A DNA stretch of 64,000 nucleotides from Diphasiastrum complanatum (GCA_029204225.1 CM055106.1:18982149-19046148); one strand, 5' to 3'. Positions 10,200 to 23,324 are shown, numbered from the stretch's first letter. The notes: generated from the letters alone by a model not told the origin. Translations and numbers: made by a program.

Positions 10200-12190
10200 C
10201 ATGTAATGAGTGATGTGATCATCTCTCCATGCTTTTGATACTGCATTAACAAACTCGACACAAGTCCTTTGGACAGCTTTCTTATCAATATCAGAGTATT
10301 TTTTTTCTTAAAATAGCAATCATACTATCAAGCTTTTTCCATACATCAACTTTTAGTACTCTAGTTTTGTCGTCTTTCTCGAAGTCATGAGTAGCAACAA
10401 TAATATCTGTCCAGACTGAGTGTTGAATATTAGAAGTCCTACCAGTATGATTTGATAGGAAACGACGTGCTTTTGCTCCTCCTATGCTTGGCTTAGTTGG
10501 CATGTTCCCATTCTTTCCTGAAAGCTTTTCATCTTTTTAAATTTTGACATGTCCTTTATGGAGTCCTGCTTTTGATATAACATCCTATACTCCTAGTTAC
10601 ATCTTTTGCCATTTTCATACAGTACAAACAAGGGTGTTTTGATGTAGCACCGTGAGAGACATTATACATACATTTTAATGTTTTCAAATCACCTGCTAAG
10701 TGCCATTCAATATTGAAGTCTCCAACTCCTGGAACATTGAGAATTCCTCCATCCATATGTTCCTTTATGATCCTAGGATAAGATGTCCTTGAGAATATCC
10801 ATGATAATATATCATGATCCTCTTTTAGCACCTATCCAAAAAAATTAATCAGACTTAATTTACAATGTATTAATACTATTCAATGAATGTAATGTAATAA
10901 TGAGGCTAGTTACCTGAAACGCTGCCAACCACCATATATCATTTTCGACTGGACACTGAATCTGAAATCTTCTTGGTTCTCTGTTTGTGATAGAGCACCA
11001 TTAATGCGAGTTATACTAACCATCTCCATCTTTTGCCCTTTCACAATTTCTGACTCATCTAACTTAAGTACTATGATTATTTTGCCATTCACCTTTTCAT
11101 AGGTTATATCATAGAATGTGACGATGTATCTCAGCAAGTAATTTAGATCAACAAATAAATTGTTTGATGAATTATAGAATATCGATCTTCCATCAGTTTC
11201 ATACACCTCCTCAATATGAAATGGAGATCCAGTCATCTTATGCATACCTATGCTTAATGTATCCCTCTCTTTCTTCAAGTGATATGTCCTAGGGATTGGG
11301 ACTTTTCTAATTTGAACTTGCTTAAAAGCTTTTCTAATTAGTTTAAATATTGTTGCATATGCTTCTCTGCTAATACTCGCAAAATCACAAGCACCCTGAA
11401 CTATAGTCTTATCTAAATTTTTTTGAATGTCCACCATCAAAGACTCTGCTATTTTACACTTTACATTTGAAATCCTATTGTTCATCATGATACGCTCAGT
11501 GGATTTGCAAGTCAATATTGTGCCCAATGACATTCCTAGTGAAGCTTTGTCTTTAATATTTCGAGGAGCTACTAATGCAGATCTGCAAAAAAAACAGATA
11601 GTTAACAGAATATCACCATAGCTGAAATTAAATCCAAATGTCATTGAAAAACTTACAAAAATCAAAATATGCTTACTTAATGCACAGATCCTTCTATTTC
11701 GATAACCTCCTTTTGAAAGCGTTTGAATATCCTTGCAACTTTTTCGCTTTCGCTTCTTACTTTCAGCCTTCTTCTTTGCCAAATCCACATTCTTCACTAA
11801 TTGTAAGTTTTCAATATGAATAGACTGTAAGACTGATTGCATTTGCTCTAGTTCTGATTTGATATTGATTGTTATCTTTTCTAATGATTCATTATTATTT
11901 TTAAGTTGTTCATTTTCTTCTAATGTCTTTTGGAGATGACAATCTCTATTCTGACAATAAGAGAATATTCGAATTAACTCACCTTCTAAAAAGTGAACTT
12001 TATTCATATAAAGTTGTTTTCCATGGTTTTGCAATATTTCACAATCTTGTATGTATAATGTTCCATCTATCCACAAATCCAAGTTTTTTCTTTCCTTCTG
12101 CCCTGTAATGAGAACGATCCTCAGCAGATATTTGAATTCCTTTGCCTCCTCTTCTCTGCAAAGGTGCCAAATCAATAGGGATATCCACAT
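10200..12190 (-). pseudogene. Decayed intron-containing gene, possibly transposase-derived
   Basis: Three minus-strand coding blocks lie in order: 12190-10914, 10831-10556 and about 10503-10207. The first has a coiled coil (EENEQLKNNNESLEKI) and a lysine-rich KKAESKKRKRKS, is interrupted by a likely intron (GTAAG donor near 11676, TTTTTTTTGCAG acceptor near 11584), and ends with KLDESEIVKGQKMEMVSITR at a GTAACT donor near 10913. The second contains HLAGDLKTLKCMYNVSHGAT followed by a CLYC pair. The third ends RDDHITHYM next to a GTTAGT donor. Simple joining of blocks one and two gives a stop, and blocks two and three hold stops and an A-run slip, so it is decayed. The GDLKxL...CxxC pattern suggests a DNA-transposon protein, but I cannot name the superfamily and see no terminal repeats. 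Confidence 0.4.
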
Positions 12191-12349
12191 GTAGATGATA
12201 CAATGTCACCATCAAAAAAATAGTAGAGTAATCAGTTGCATCAAAGTACTATGACCAGATTCTATGAAGCAAAGCAAAGTACTCATCTTTGATTATATTA
12301 TATACTATGTACGATCAATCCAAACTCCATGCTTGTATGCTTGATTCAA

Positions 12350-12540
12350 ATTTGAAAATGCGGCTCATTTTTTCATTCCAATAGGTAGTTGGCGCTCATA
12401 TTTCCATTCCAAAGTGATGATGGCGTTCATAATTGGAGATGGCACCCATATTTTCATTCTCGTGGAAGGAATGCATATGTAAACATTTTGCAATTTTTTC
12501 TGATTCGAATTTGGGGATGGCGGTCATATTCTAGATCTAT
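12350..12540. repeat. Degenerate short tandem repeats
   Basis: About four diverged copies of a roughly 40-base unit built around GGCGCTCATATTTCCATTCC (GGCGTTCATAATT, GGCACCCATATTTTCATTC, GGCGGTCATATTC). No gene is seen in the 12191-12784 interval that contains them. Confidence 0.4.
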
Positions 12541-13195
12541 TGAAAATATTGCCCTTTTTGTAATCAATGGAGGGAATATTTTTGAATTTAGTAAGTTATA
12601 CTGTGAACTGTTAACAGTTTTTAACTGTGACTAAGACATTGTGGTTAGATCATTGGGAGTCGGGGAGGCCTTGGGAGTGGTGTGGGCAAGCAAATAAACA
12701 ATATTGTTTTTTTTATTTTGATATTTTTCTATATCCTACATGGCATTCCTTAAAGGGTCTTTTTGATATTGAGAACTCCTCTAATGAGGGTTAGGTAGGG
12801 CACCTAGACCTGGGTGGACACATTTGGTCTGGTCAAGAGATTGCTTGGTTGATCAAAAATCACAGTTGTATGCTTACCAATCTCATCTATATGTGATCTA
12901 GGCACTGTTTTGAGATCTTAGCCATTTTGTTTCATGCAATATCATTGTATTTGAGTCAAATTTGGTTTCTTAGTGTACTTCACACGTGCTAAGAGTGTTT
13001 GATCCTAACTTTGCCTATACTCCATCATTTGATGTGAAATAGATCTTGTTTTAGAGAGATTTGTGTAGCTAGTGAGAATCAATTCACAAATAGTTGCAAG
13101 ATCTTTCATAGGAGGAGATAGTACTCTATTATTGGATCCTATTGAGAGTGTGTAGCAATATTTATTGTTCATCATTTGAGTTTTCTTCACTTCAA

Positions 13196-14490
13196 ATGTC
13201 TTCAATGGGTTCATCCTTGTTGGAACCAAGTGAAAGATTGTCCACTTAAAACTATTCAATTTGGAAAATGAGGATGGAGTCCATCTTGATCCTTCAAGAC
13301 ATGATGGACATTGTTCTTGGCCTTGAAGAAGAACCACAAGTTCTTCAAGAGGTTCAAAAGTACAAAAAGAGAGCTAGGATGGCTCTCCACTACATTAAGA
13401 TGAATGTCTCTAATGAGATATTGAGGGAGATAGGTACTTGTACAACAACCAAAGAAGCTTGGGATTGTCTCAAGACTATCTATGAGGCTAAGAATACCTC
13501 TAGGCTTCTCACTCTTAGGAATCAAATCTTTCAAAGTAGCCAAAAGAGTGATGAGAGTGCATCTAGTTATGTTTTGAGAGTAAAAGATATTCATAGAGAA
13601 CTTGCTTGTATTGGTGATTCCATCAATCGAAATGAGCTAGTTCAAGTCATTCTCAATGGCTTGAGAAGTGAATTTGATAACCTTGTCCAATCCTATGCCA
13701 TTAAGAAGGAGCTACCAAGTTTGGAGGCTCTCCAAAGTGTGCTAATTTCAGAAGAATCAAGACAAGAGTACAAGCTCTTGAGGATGGACAAGCTCTCTCT
13801 CACTCATAATGATGGAAAAGCTCTCTTTGCCAAGGATAAGCACAAAGGGAGGAGCAAGAACCAACATCAACAATCCTCAAGCAAGGACAAAGTCAAATCC
13901 AAAGACAAAGATGAGGAGGAAGATGATTCCTCCATTGCTTCATCATCCAAGCTCAAGAAGAAGAAGATCAAGTGCTTTTATTGTGGCAAGAAAGGCCATT
14001 ATGCCACCAATTGCTTCAAGAAGAAGAATCAACTCAAGCAAGCCAACATTACCAATGAGAAGGAAGACACTATTGCAAGTGATGGAGAGGGATCTCTTAT
14101 GGTCTCTAGTTTCTCATCTACTCCTTTCAAGAAGGACGGCCTATGGTATATTGATAGTGGAGCCTCTTCACATATGTGTAGCTCCAAGGACTCTTTCTCT
14201 TCTATTGCACCTTATGATGGAGTCAAGAAATCAATATACACAGCAAATGATTTTGAATGTCCTATTGAAGGCATAGGGAACATTCCCTTGAAGCTTGCAT
14301 TCTCTAAAGTTCTTTCTCTCTCTAAAGTTCTTTATGTACCTAAGCTTACTAAGAATCTTATTAGTGTTGGCCAATTGCTTGATAATGGCCTTGATGTAAA
14401 ATTCAATGTTGATACTTTCACTATCAAGAAGAATGATGAGATACTTGCATTAGGATCTAGATTTGGAGGCATCTATAAGATCCAAATGAG
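13196..14490 (+). pseudogene. gag: gag-protease of fragment D
   Basis: The ATG at 13196 opens a frame like A and B gag, but one changed codon gives TAA at 13247-13249 where relatives have serine-asparagine. From 13268 the frame is open for about 409 codons: UBN2-type Gag (EILREIGTC, NRNELVQVILNGL), zinc knuckle CFYCGKKGHYATNC and protease WYIDSGASSHMCSS with an intact DSG. A two-base loss near 14482 (after GGIYK) shifts the frame before the pre-integrase domain. Apart from the early stop and this shift it is better preserved than A. Confidence 0.8.
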
Positions 14491-14493
14491 TAT

Positions 14494-14729
14494 GTGAATG
14501 CTTGTAATGTTGCTCTTGTGAACAAGCTCTCTATGGAGGAATTATGGCATAGGAAGTTGGGACATCCCAACTACAAATCCATGCTCTCTATGATCAAAGA
14601 AGCCAAAGCTATTGGCTTGCCAAAGTCATTCTCCAAGAAGATCAAGCCTTGTGAGGCTTGTGCTATTGCTAAATCTCACAAAAAGCCATCTACAAGATCT
14701 TCTATCAAAAGCAAGCATCCTTTGGAGTT
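14494..14729 (+). pseudogene. Pre-integrase and early integrase of fragment D
   Basis: After the frameshift the frame continues with MEELWHRKLGHPNYKSM and CEACAIAKSHKKP, the His/Cys zinc-binding part of copia integrase, then KHPLEL. At 14729 homology stops and unrelated sequence closes the frame. The DDE core is missing. Confidence 0.75.
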
Positions 14730-15337
14730 AACTATATGTACATATATAGGAGAGTAAAAATTCGTGGTACTACTTGCATTCAATGCATTTCCTACACCTA
14801 ATCAAGTGTAAACTATTACCATATTGACACCTAACAGCTTGCATGCTGAAATTGCACCTAGCTTCTACCTACTTTGTCCAAATGTCAACTTCTCAACTAG
14901 ATATGTACAAAACTACATGCATGTGCCCAATAGTACTTGCATGCCTTGCATGTGACTTCCCTAGATGAATTGGACATGTGTAGAACATGTATATTGACTT
15001 GCATGTTGCAAGCATGCACTCTAACTGATTTTGCATGTCATCTACTTTTATGCATGTCTACAAATCTAGATCTACCTAACTCAAACTCACCCTAATCTAT
15101 AAGGTCATGTGCTCAATTCACATACCTTTGATATATACAATGGAACAAATGTGAAATATGACCATCTAGACATTGTGCATGTCATGTAGCTCGAGTTTGT
15201 ACATGCTAGTGAAAGATATTTACAACTTGTAAATGCACAAGCAAGATGATTTTCCTCATCAACCCCTATAGACAAGTTGGATGCCTTTTTATTCTTCACA
15301 AATCCCATAATAACAACAATAATAATAATAAATAACA
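14730..15337. other. Non-coding, TGCATG-rich stretch
   Basis: No gene seen. About eight TGCATG words occur between 14830 and 15190, several in CTTGCATGC or ACATGCATG context. The origin is unclear. Confidence 0.35.
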
Positions 15338-15620
15338 ATTCGTTTCTAGCGAAATTTGTTTATAGAGAAATTGTTTCTAAGGAAATTCGTTTCAAGTGTC
15401 TCCAAAAATTCGTGTATAGCGAAATTCGTTTCTAGAGAAATTTGTGCCTAGAGAAATTTGTGTCTAGAGAAATTCATGTCTCCAAAAGTTGAGTCTCCAT
15501 AAAAAATTCGTGTCTCCAAAAATTGAGTCTCCAAAATTTGTGTCTAGAAAAATTCATGTCTAGAAAAATGCGTGTCTAGAGTCTCCAAAAATTTGTGTCT
15601 CCAAAATTTGTGTCTCGTTC
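15338..15620. repeat. Degenerate minisatellite (TCTAGAGAAATTCGTG-like)
   Basis: More than a dozen imperfect copies of a 15-20 base unit, first as TTTCTAGCGAAATTCG and TCTAGAGAAATTTGTG, then as shorter GTCTCCAAAAATT variants. The gradual change of unit along the array suggests slippage followed by divergence. Confidence 0.7.
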
Positions 15621-16483
<863 letters not shown>

Positions 16484-16538
16484 AAGTAAGCGAGCGGGAA
16501 GATCCTGTTTGAATTTTGAATTAGGATGGGACTAATGT

Positions 16539-16670
16539 GCATGCATGGGGCAGGATGCATACATCCTCCTCCCCATGCATGCATGTAAGAATTTTAGTTA
16601 GTTTTTTTGAAAAAGTACATGGGGTAGGAGGATGCATGGGTGCCCACCCCATGCATCCTCCTACCCCATG
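16539..16670. repeat. Two neighbouring GC-richer hairpins
   Basis: The second hairpin has perfect 23-base arms (16618-16640 and 16648-16670; CATGGGGTAGGAGGATGCAT in the first arm) with a 7-base loop. The first (16539-16557 and 16563-16584) has imperfect arms built from the same GCATGCATGGGG...AGGATG words. Both sit between (GA)n and (AT)n tracts. They resemble a small foldback element; an ATGTG word on each outer side could be a target duplication but is too short to trust. Confidence 0.65.
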
Positions 16671-16690
16671 CATAGGCACAAATGTGACAC

Positions 16691-16694
<4 letters not shown>

Positions 16695-16763
<69 letters not shown>

Positions 16764-16777
16764 TATATATATATATT
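16695..16777. repeat. (AT)n microsatellite
   Basis: Nearly pure AT dinucleotide tract with one AG interruption near 16761. Confidence 0.95.
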
Positions 16778-19297
16778 TGATAATACATATTAACCAGATG
16801 TATTTTTATATGCATACCCAACAAAAATAACCTTAAGTGATTCGAATAAATTGATGAACATTCCCAAGTATCATAACTAAAACCATACCCTTACGAAAAA
16901 ACATCCCACTAGATGACTTAAAAAATTTTCATCTTTTTATCTGGAAAAACTACAAAGCTATAATTATTAAATCACAAATTTGAAACATCTTATTTCTAAT
17001 GTTTATCTAGCCTTACATTTTTTTTCAAACTTTTGGAAATCATCATGTTAAATGTTGTTCATGTATAGACAAATATTTTCAGTGGAAGCTCATATGAAGT
17101 ATTTCCTAAGTCATTATCACCTTGAAATTGGTCAATCTATAAGGTTTTAAATGTGCAAAATTAATCATAATTATTATTTCTTATACATCAAAATATGGCC
17201 ACATTATAGAAGGAGCTTGGATTTTCTACTTTAAAAGACAATTTTGAGCAACTTGATTGAGTCCAAATGCAAAATATCCATTTTTTGAAAATCTATTTAC
17301 CAAATTTAGAAGCATGTGATAAAATGCATCAAATACAAATCAAATCCAACCAAACTTTTCAATGGGAACAAAACAACCACAATCTAACATTGTACACAAT
17401 GTCATAGTCCTGAAATAATCATGACATACAAACAAACAAGTATACTATGTATCAATGATTGACCAAAATAATGATTCGAGGTAGGCACGAAATGTATCAT
17501 CAAATCTAAAATCAAAATCTACTAGTAAGATAACATAATTAAATAGCAAATTTGTTGAAAGAAACTTGAATGAAATTAAAGGTAGATTATATGTATTTAT
17601 ATCACTCATATTTTATGTCATATTGTTAAGTGACTTAGCCAGTAAAAAAGTGGGGACGCTCATTTTTCACTTGGGACATCAAAATTTTTACTTATGCCAA
17701 AAAAATTTGTATATAATAATATAATGGACTAAGTTATCTCAAACAAGATGCACGTAACTTATATATAGAATATGTAGAGTGTTTTTATACTCATATATAA
17801 TCTTCTGACATAGTTCTACTTGATCGGATATCCACTAAGTAAAAATAATACAAATAGAGCCTTGAAGTGAATTATTGCTTGGAAAAAGCTATCTCATATA
17901 CTCACACATAGATTTGTGTATTAAATAAACACAACAAATTTCATCATGCAAAAGAAGTGGTGTGCTAGTGAGAATCTCTTTTTCTCTCCATGAACTTTGG
18001 AAATTCTCTTAGCCACACAAAAAAACTTATAAGAGAAATCTATGAATATTTTCAATGTGGATCTTATTATTGAAGCTAGTTGCAAAAAAAATCTATAATA
18101 TCACAATAAGCAAAGAATCAATGCTCTACCTTTTTATAGACTACAAATCACTTAGAATATATAAATAATAGAAAAATATGTTTATATCATTATGAACTTC
18201 AAAATAGTCATTTTGATCTTATATTTTGAAGCATTTAAGTGTGACAAACATTCAAAACTAGCTTAAAATTCACACTTTGCTAGAAATAAAGTGTTAAAAG
18301 ACCAAGACATAACCTAGCAACAATATAATTTGTTGAAGAATCAACAACATGACTACAAAAAAAAAGTGATACTTTTCTCAGGTGATAGACAAACTATAAA
18401 TACTCAAAAAAGTTTGTACAATAGATACTAGAGTCAATATGGACTCCAAAGTCGAATGAAAGTGATCATTTTATTCAACTGTGTTGATACTTGAAAAGAT
18501 AGAGTGGATAACCACACTAGAAACATGAGAGTCACAAATTTAACTTTCACATGGACAAAGAATGAAGCCAATAACATAGCAATTAGTTAAAAAAATCAAT
18601 TAGCTATTGGGATATGATAAAATTGAACATATTCTAGCAAATGAATGTACCCAATTATGTACATAGATGAATGGTCTCATATGTGTTTGCCAGATGTAGT
18701 CAATAAAGTTGAATTTCACAATTAGTAAGTGGTTTGACGATAATAATCAATAATAAAGTGAATTTTATAAATTTTAGAGAGATAGAGTGGATTTGAATAT
18801 TATGATTAATGCTCTATGTGAGTTAAAATGTGTCTGAAGCTTGTGATGCTCACAGATAACTTGTATAAGAGTTAATTAATGTAGTCAAAAAGTCCTTCTC
18901 CTATGTAGACATCTTTTGAATATTGATAAATGGGTCTTGTGAGCCCTTAAGGGAGTTCCATAGAGAAAACATTTTGAATGATCATTTGTGAGAGAGTGCA
19001 AAGAACTATTTGTGAATAGAAAATTGTAGGAAACTCTTCTTTCCTTGATGTAATCTAGTATTTTTTATAAACTAAAAATAATATTGTATAGATTTTATTT
19101 GTGTGAATGTGTTGAGTGTTTGCGCATTCTATCACATTATAATAATCATCAAAATTACTATATTAAAGACTTCTGTGCACCCAAAAAATTGTTGGACTAC
19201 AATCAACGGTCTCAAAATTTGAGGAATTATTGATTTTTTAATTTGATTTGGAGGTGTATGGTCATTTTAGTAAAACTACTCAAATTCTAGTTAGTGG
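16778..19297. other. AT-rich non-coding stretch
   Basis: About 2.5 kb with stops in all frames and no coding, LTR or tRNA signal. The block around 17085-17130 (TCATTATCACCTTGAAATTG) matches 61300-61330, so part may be an old dispersed repeat. Confidence 0.5.
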
Positions 19298-19928
19298 TGA
19301 ATTCACACATGTGGGACACCCTACACATGTACTTTTGATCTCCTAAGCCCAATAATACCATAAAGAACAGACTAGCATTGATTGACAATAGGAAAGCTGA
19401 TCATACAAGAAATATTATTGTGTTACAAGCAAGATCTGTCAACAAAACATGAAACTAAGTACAATAAATGCCTCAACTCAGCTAGAGAGAGAAAATGAAA
19501 GTACAAACTCGAGTAGAGAGAGAGGGCACAAAGAGCTTAGTCTCCAAATTTGCATTATACAAATTTGCATCATCTTTTCAATGAGAGTACATCACATATA
19601 TATAGATCCATGGACTCTCCTCCTACTTTGAGTTGAATTAGAGTTATGAATCCACCTCTCAAGAAATCTAGACTTATTCAAGCCACCTCAATATGTCTAC
19701 TTGTGCCACCTAGTCTTTTCATGCATTAAATGTGTCATGAAAAGTACAAATGGCAATTCCTATGGTAGCTCGAGTTTCTACTTCTACCTACCTTGAATAT
19801 TTTATTCTAAGATGGGTCTTTACTAAGCCAAAAGAGATCCATTCATCTTTGGCATTTTTAGGACCCCTACTTACAACATTAGATAGATTTTTCCAATATT
19901 TTGACAGCTAGTTGCAATTTTAATTTTT
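19298..19928 (-). repeat. 3' LTR of element B, one end lost by deletion
   Basis: It starts TGAATTCACACATGTGGG and runs through TATATATA (about 19597) to the GACAGCTAGTTGCAATTTT block, where RT coding sequence begins. Because the same 22 bases also follow the right LTR, the true LTR extends further and was cut here by the deletion that removed the end of pol. The intact site ATCCACCTCTCAAG at 19650-19663 is the paralogous empty site for element C. Confidence 0.75.
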
Positions 19929-21686
19929 ATGATTCTTATTGTCACCATCTTTGCTACAAGAGCAAAGGTTTCTTCATAGTCAAGGCCATATATTTGTGCA
20001 AAGCCTTTAGCACATATGGAGCCATCATGATTGTACTTGATCTTGAACACCCACTTGCATCCAATGATATGCATGTTAGGTGGTGGATCCACTAGCTCCC
20101 ATGTGTGGTTGGTAATCAAGGCATCATATTCAATCTTTATGGCCTCATACCACTCCTTGGTATTGAGGGCCTCTTGGACATCTTTGGGCTCCTCATGAGA
20201 AACAAAATAAGCATAAGTGGAATCAAGATCCACTTGTTTTCCTTTGTCATCATAAGTGAGCCTCTTAGGCTCGAATCTCTCCCTCATGGATCTTCTAGGA
20301 GTGAAAATCCGAGGACTTCCATCTTCAAATCTTGACTTCTCCATATGTTGATGGTCTTCAATAACACAAGGTGATAGATTTTGAGGTTGCTTGATCTCGG
20401 TCCCTCCAAGATTGTACATTATTCTTCATGAAAAACTACATCTCTGCTTTCAATTACTTTAGAAGTAGAGAGCATGTAGATTTGATAGGCTTTCTTGTTG
20501 GATGAATATCCAACCATTACTCCTTTGCTTGCACAAGGATCATCCTTCTTTCTTGTTTCCAAGGGAATATAGACAAAGCAAATGCATCCAAATACTCTAA
20601 GGTGATCAACCTTAGGTTTCTTCAAATAAAGTGCTTCATATGGTGACTTTCCTCCAAGTGCAACATGAGGGAGTCAATTGCAAAGATAGTTTGAACAATT
20701 GATGGCCTCACCCCAAAAGCCTTTTGGCAAGGATGCCTTAATTCACACAAGGTCCTATTCTTTCTTTCAGCCACCCCGTTTTGAGATGGTGTATATGCAC
20801 AAGAAAACTCCCTTTTAATGCCTTTAAGCTCACAATAATCATGAAATTTATTGGAGGTGTAATCACCACCTCCATCACTTCCAAGAATCTTGATTTTGTA
20901 TGAAAATTGCTTTTTAGCTAGAGCTTTGAACTTTAGAAAATAGTCAAACACCATAGACTTTGAAGCTAGAAGATATAACCAAGTAAATCTAGTGAAATCA
21001 TCAATGAAAGTTACAAAGCAAGTAGCACCACCCTTGCTCTTTGAAGATGAGAAGTGCACATCTGAGTGTATGAGCTCCAATGGATGTGTAGTCTTGATAG
21101 ATGACTTTGAAAAAGGCTTCTTATGAGATTTAGATATGGCACAAGCCTCCCATGGCTTGAAATTCTTGAAATTCTTGGACTTCTTGGCTCCTTCATAATG
21201 TGACATGGATGAAAAAGAATGCTTGGAGCTACACATATGTGAGGAAGCTCCACTGTCAATATACCACGAACCATCCTTCTTGAAAGGTGATGAAGAAAAG
21301 CTCGAGACCATACGAGATCCCTCTCCATCACTTGCATGAGCATCTTCCTTCTCTTCATTGAAAATGTTGGCTTGCTTGAATTGACTCTTCTTCTTGAAGC
21401 AATTGGTGGCATAATGCCCCTTCTTGCCACAAAAGAAACACTTGATGTTTTTCTTTTTCTTCTTGGATGTGGAAGCTTGAGAGGACTCATCCTCTTCTCC
21501 TTTCTCCTTGGAAATAAGATTGTTCTTGCTTGAAGAGGATTGGTGTTGATTCTTACTTCTTGTCTTGTGCTTGTCTTTGGTATAGAGAGCTTTACCATCA
21601 ATGTTGAGAGACAATCTCTCCATTTTCAAGAGTTTATACTCTTGTCTTGATTCTTCAGAAATGAGCACACTTTGGAGTGCTTTCAA
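19929..21686 (-). pseudogene. pol: gag 3' part and pol of element B, with deletions
   Basis: The main open piece (21686-20622, 354 codons) holds the zinc knuckle CFFCGKKGHYATNC and protease WYIDSGASSHMCSS. An in-frame deletion then joins GAKKS to NFKPWEACAISKSH, removing the rest of protease and the pre-integrase block present in A. The integrase core follows (FIDDFTRFTWLYLL, GSDGGGDYTSNK, NGVAERKNRTL). A frameshift near 20720 interrupts the integrase end; the frame recovers at VFGCICFVYIPLE and, after another break near 20419, gives the linker and RT start (WELVDPPPNMHIIGCKWVFK). A second in-frame loss removes residues before CAKGFAQ. RT ends at MVTIRII, joined to LTR sequence. Confidence 0.85.
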
Positions 21687-22204
21687 ACTTGTGTCCTTAA
21701 TGTATAACTCTGAACAAGGTTGTCATATTCCTCCTTTAACCCATTAAGTATGACTTGAACAAGTTCATTTTGGTTGATGGAGTCTCCTACGCATGACAAT
21801 TCTCTATGGAGGTCTTTAACTCTCATTACATAAGCTGAAGCACATTCATCACTTCTCTGTACACTTTGAAAATTTTGGTTTCTTAGTGTTAGAAGTCTAG
21901 AAGTATTCTTTGCCTCATAGATGGACTTGAGAGTATCCCAAGCATCTTTGGCATTAGTACAAGCACCAATTTCTCTTAAAATGTCATTTGAGACATTCAT
22001 TTTAATATAATGCAGAGCCATCCTAGCTCTCTTTTTGTACTTTGGAATTTCTTGAGGAATTTGTGGTTCTTCTTCAATTCCAAGTACAATATCCATCACA
22101 TCTTGTAGAATTAAGACAGATTCCATCCTAACCTTCCAAATTGAGTAATTGGAGGTTGACAATCTCTCACTTGCTTCTAATAGAAAGACACCCATTGAAG
22201 TCAT
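21683..22204 (-). pseudogene. gag: gag 5' part of element B
   Basis: A 173-codon frame from MTSMGVFLLEASERL to NGLKEEYDNLVQSYTLRTQV carries most of the UBN2-type Gag domain without stops. A small indel at its end (about 21690) separates it from the downstream frame with the zinc knuckle. It is nearly identical to A gag, and the A stop at 5865 is a glutamine here. Confidence 0.8.
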
Positions 22205-22948
22205 AAAGAATGATGGAAGTCAAAAAAGATGGATGAAAAAATTGCTTATCTTCTCACTATAGGAACCCATCAAGGGCAAAAAACCAAATCCTATGTAAGA
22301 CAAAGCAAAAAACTGTGAAATAGATCTCACTAGTTTGACAATCTCTCTAAAACAAGATTTGAATCATCAAAAAAGATGAAGTATAGAAAAAGTTATGGTT
22401 CTCTGAATTTCACACGTGTGAAATACTCTAAAAATGTCAAATTGACTCAAATACAATCTATTTGTATGAAACAATTTGCCTAGAACCTATAAATTTTGTC
22501 TAAATCACGTATAGATGAGATTGGTCAACTTTTGGATGATTTTTGTGATCATTCAAGCAATAAATGACATGTACTCACGATTTGCCACAGGTCTAGGCGC
22601 CCTACCTACGACTCTTCAAAAGCTTAAAACTTATTGATTGACTTATCCAACTGTCATGATTCAAATTGCATCGGATTCTACAATTTCTAGCTTTCTAGTG
22701 GGCCAATTTGCATGAAATTTGGATCTAAGGTGAGAGAGAACCACCAAACTGAAAATGGGCGGATTTCACACGTGCCTGCACCTGAAATTCTATACAATAC
22801 CTGATCTGGACCATTCAAAGTGGTTTGAAGCTCTAAATCACCAAAAAACTACAAACTAGCTAGAAAGTAGAATCTAGACAATTCCTAGCTTGAAATCTGA
22901 TCAAATTTGTAAACTTTTTAATTAGATTTGCTTGTAAATCTTAGGTAG
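22205..22948 (-). other. 5' leader of element B
   Basis: Untranslated leader between PBS and gag ATG. It matches the A leader (4777-5519) in inverted orientation, including the CACACGTGTG-type words, and has no ORF. Confidence 0.7.
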
Positions 22949-22960
22949 GCTCTGATACCA
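22949..22960 (-). promoter_or_regulatory. Primer-binding site of element B
   Basis: GCTCTGATACCA on the plus strand, i.e. TGGTATCAGAGC on the element strand, three bases inside the LTR end at 22964. Confidence 0.85.
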
Positions 22961-22963
22961 TGA

Positions 22964-23324
22964 TGAATTCACACGTGTGGGACGCCCTACACATGTACTT
23001 TTGATCTCCTAAGCCCAATAATACCATAAAGAACAGAGTAGCATTAATTGACAATAGGAAAGCTGATCATACAAGAAATATTATTGTGTTACAAGCAAGA
23101 TCTGTCAACAAAACATGAAACTAAGTACAATAAATGTCTCAACTCGGCTAGAGAGAGAAAATGAAAGTACAAACTCGAGTAGAGAGAGAGAGGGCACAAA
23201 GAGCTTAGTCTCCAAATTTGCATTATACACAAATTTCATCATCTTCTCAATGAGAGTACATCACATATATATAGATCCATGGACTCTCCTCCTACTTTGA
23301 GTTGAATTGGAGTTATGAATCCAC
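22964..23324 (-). repeat. 5' LTR of element B, first part
   Basis: Matches the left LTR from TGAATTCACACGTGTGGG, with TATATATA near 23266. It stops at the C insertion; the last five bases (tccac, 23320-23324) are one copy of the target duplication and the LTR resumes at 28918. Confidence 0.85.

Larger units (their letters stand above)
12785..14729 (+). mobile_element. Ty1/copia fragment D, same family as A
   Basis: Sequence homologous to the leader of A starts near 12785 (GTAGGGCACCTAGAC) and runs through gag, protease and the pre-integrase domain, ending abruptly in early integrase near 14729. No LTR or PBS is present at either end, so this is an internal fragment. Confidence 0.75.

Noticed and set aside
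16537-16830. Open frame with Tyr-Ile repeats
   Set aside because: Created by the (AT)n tract; no domain.
21336-21533. Plus-strand frames opposite B gag-pol
   Set aside because: Mirror images of lysine/serine-rich Gag codons; the same shadow appears opposite A (6197-6394).
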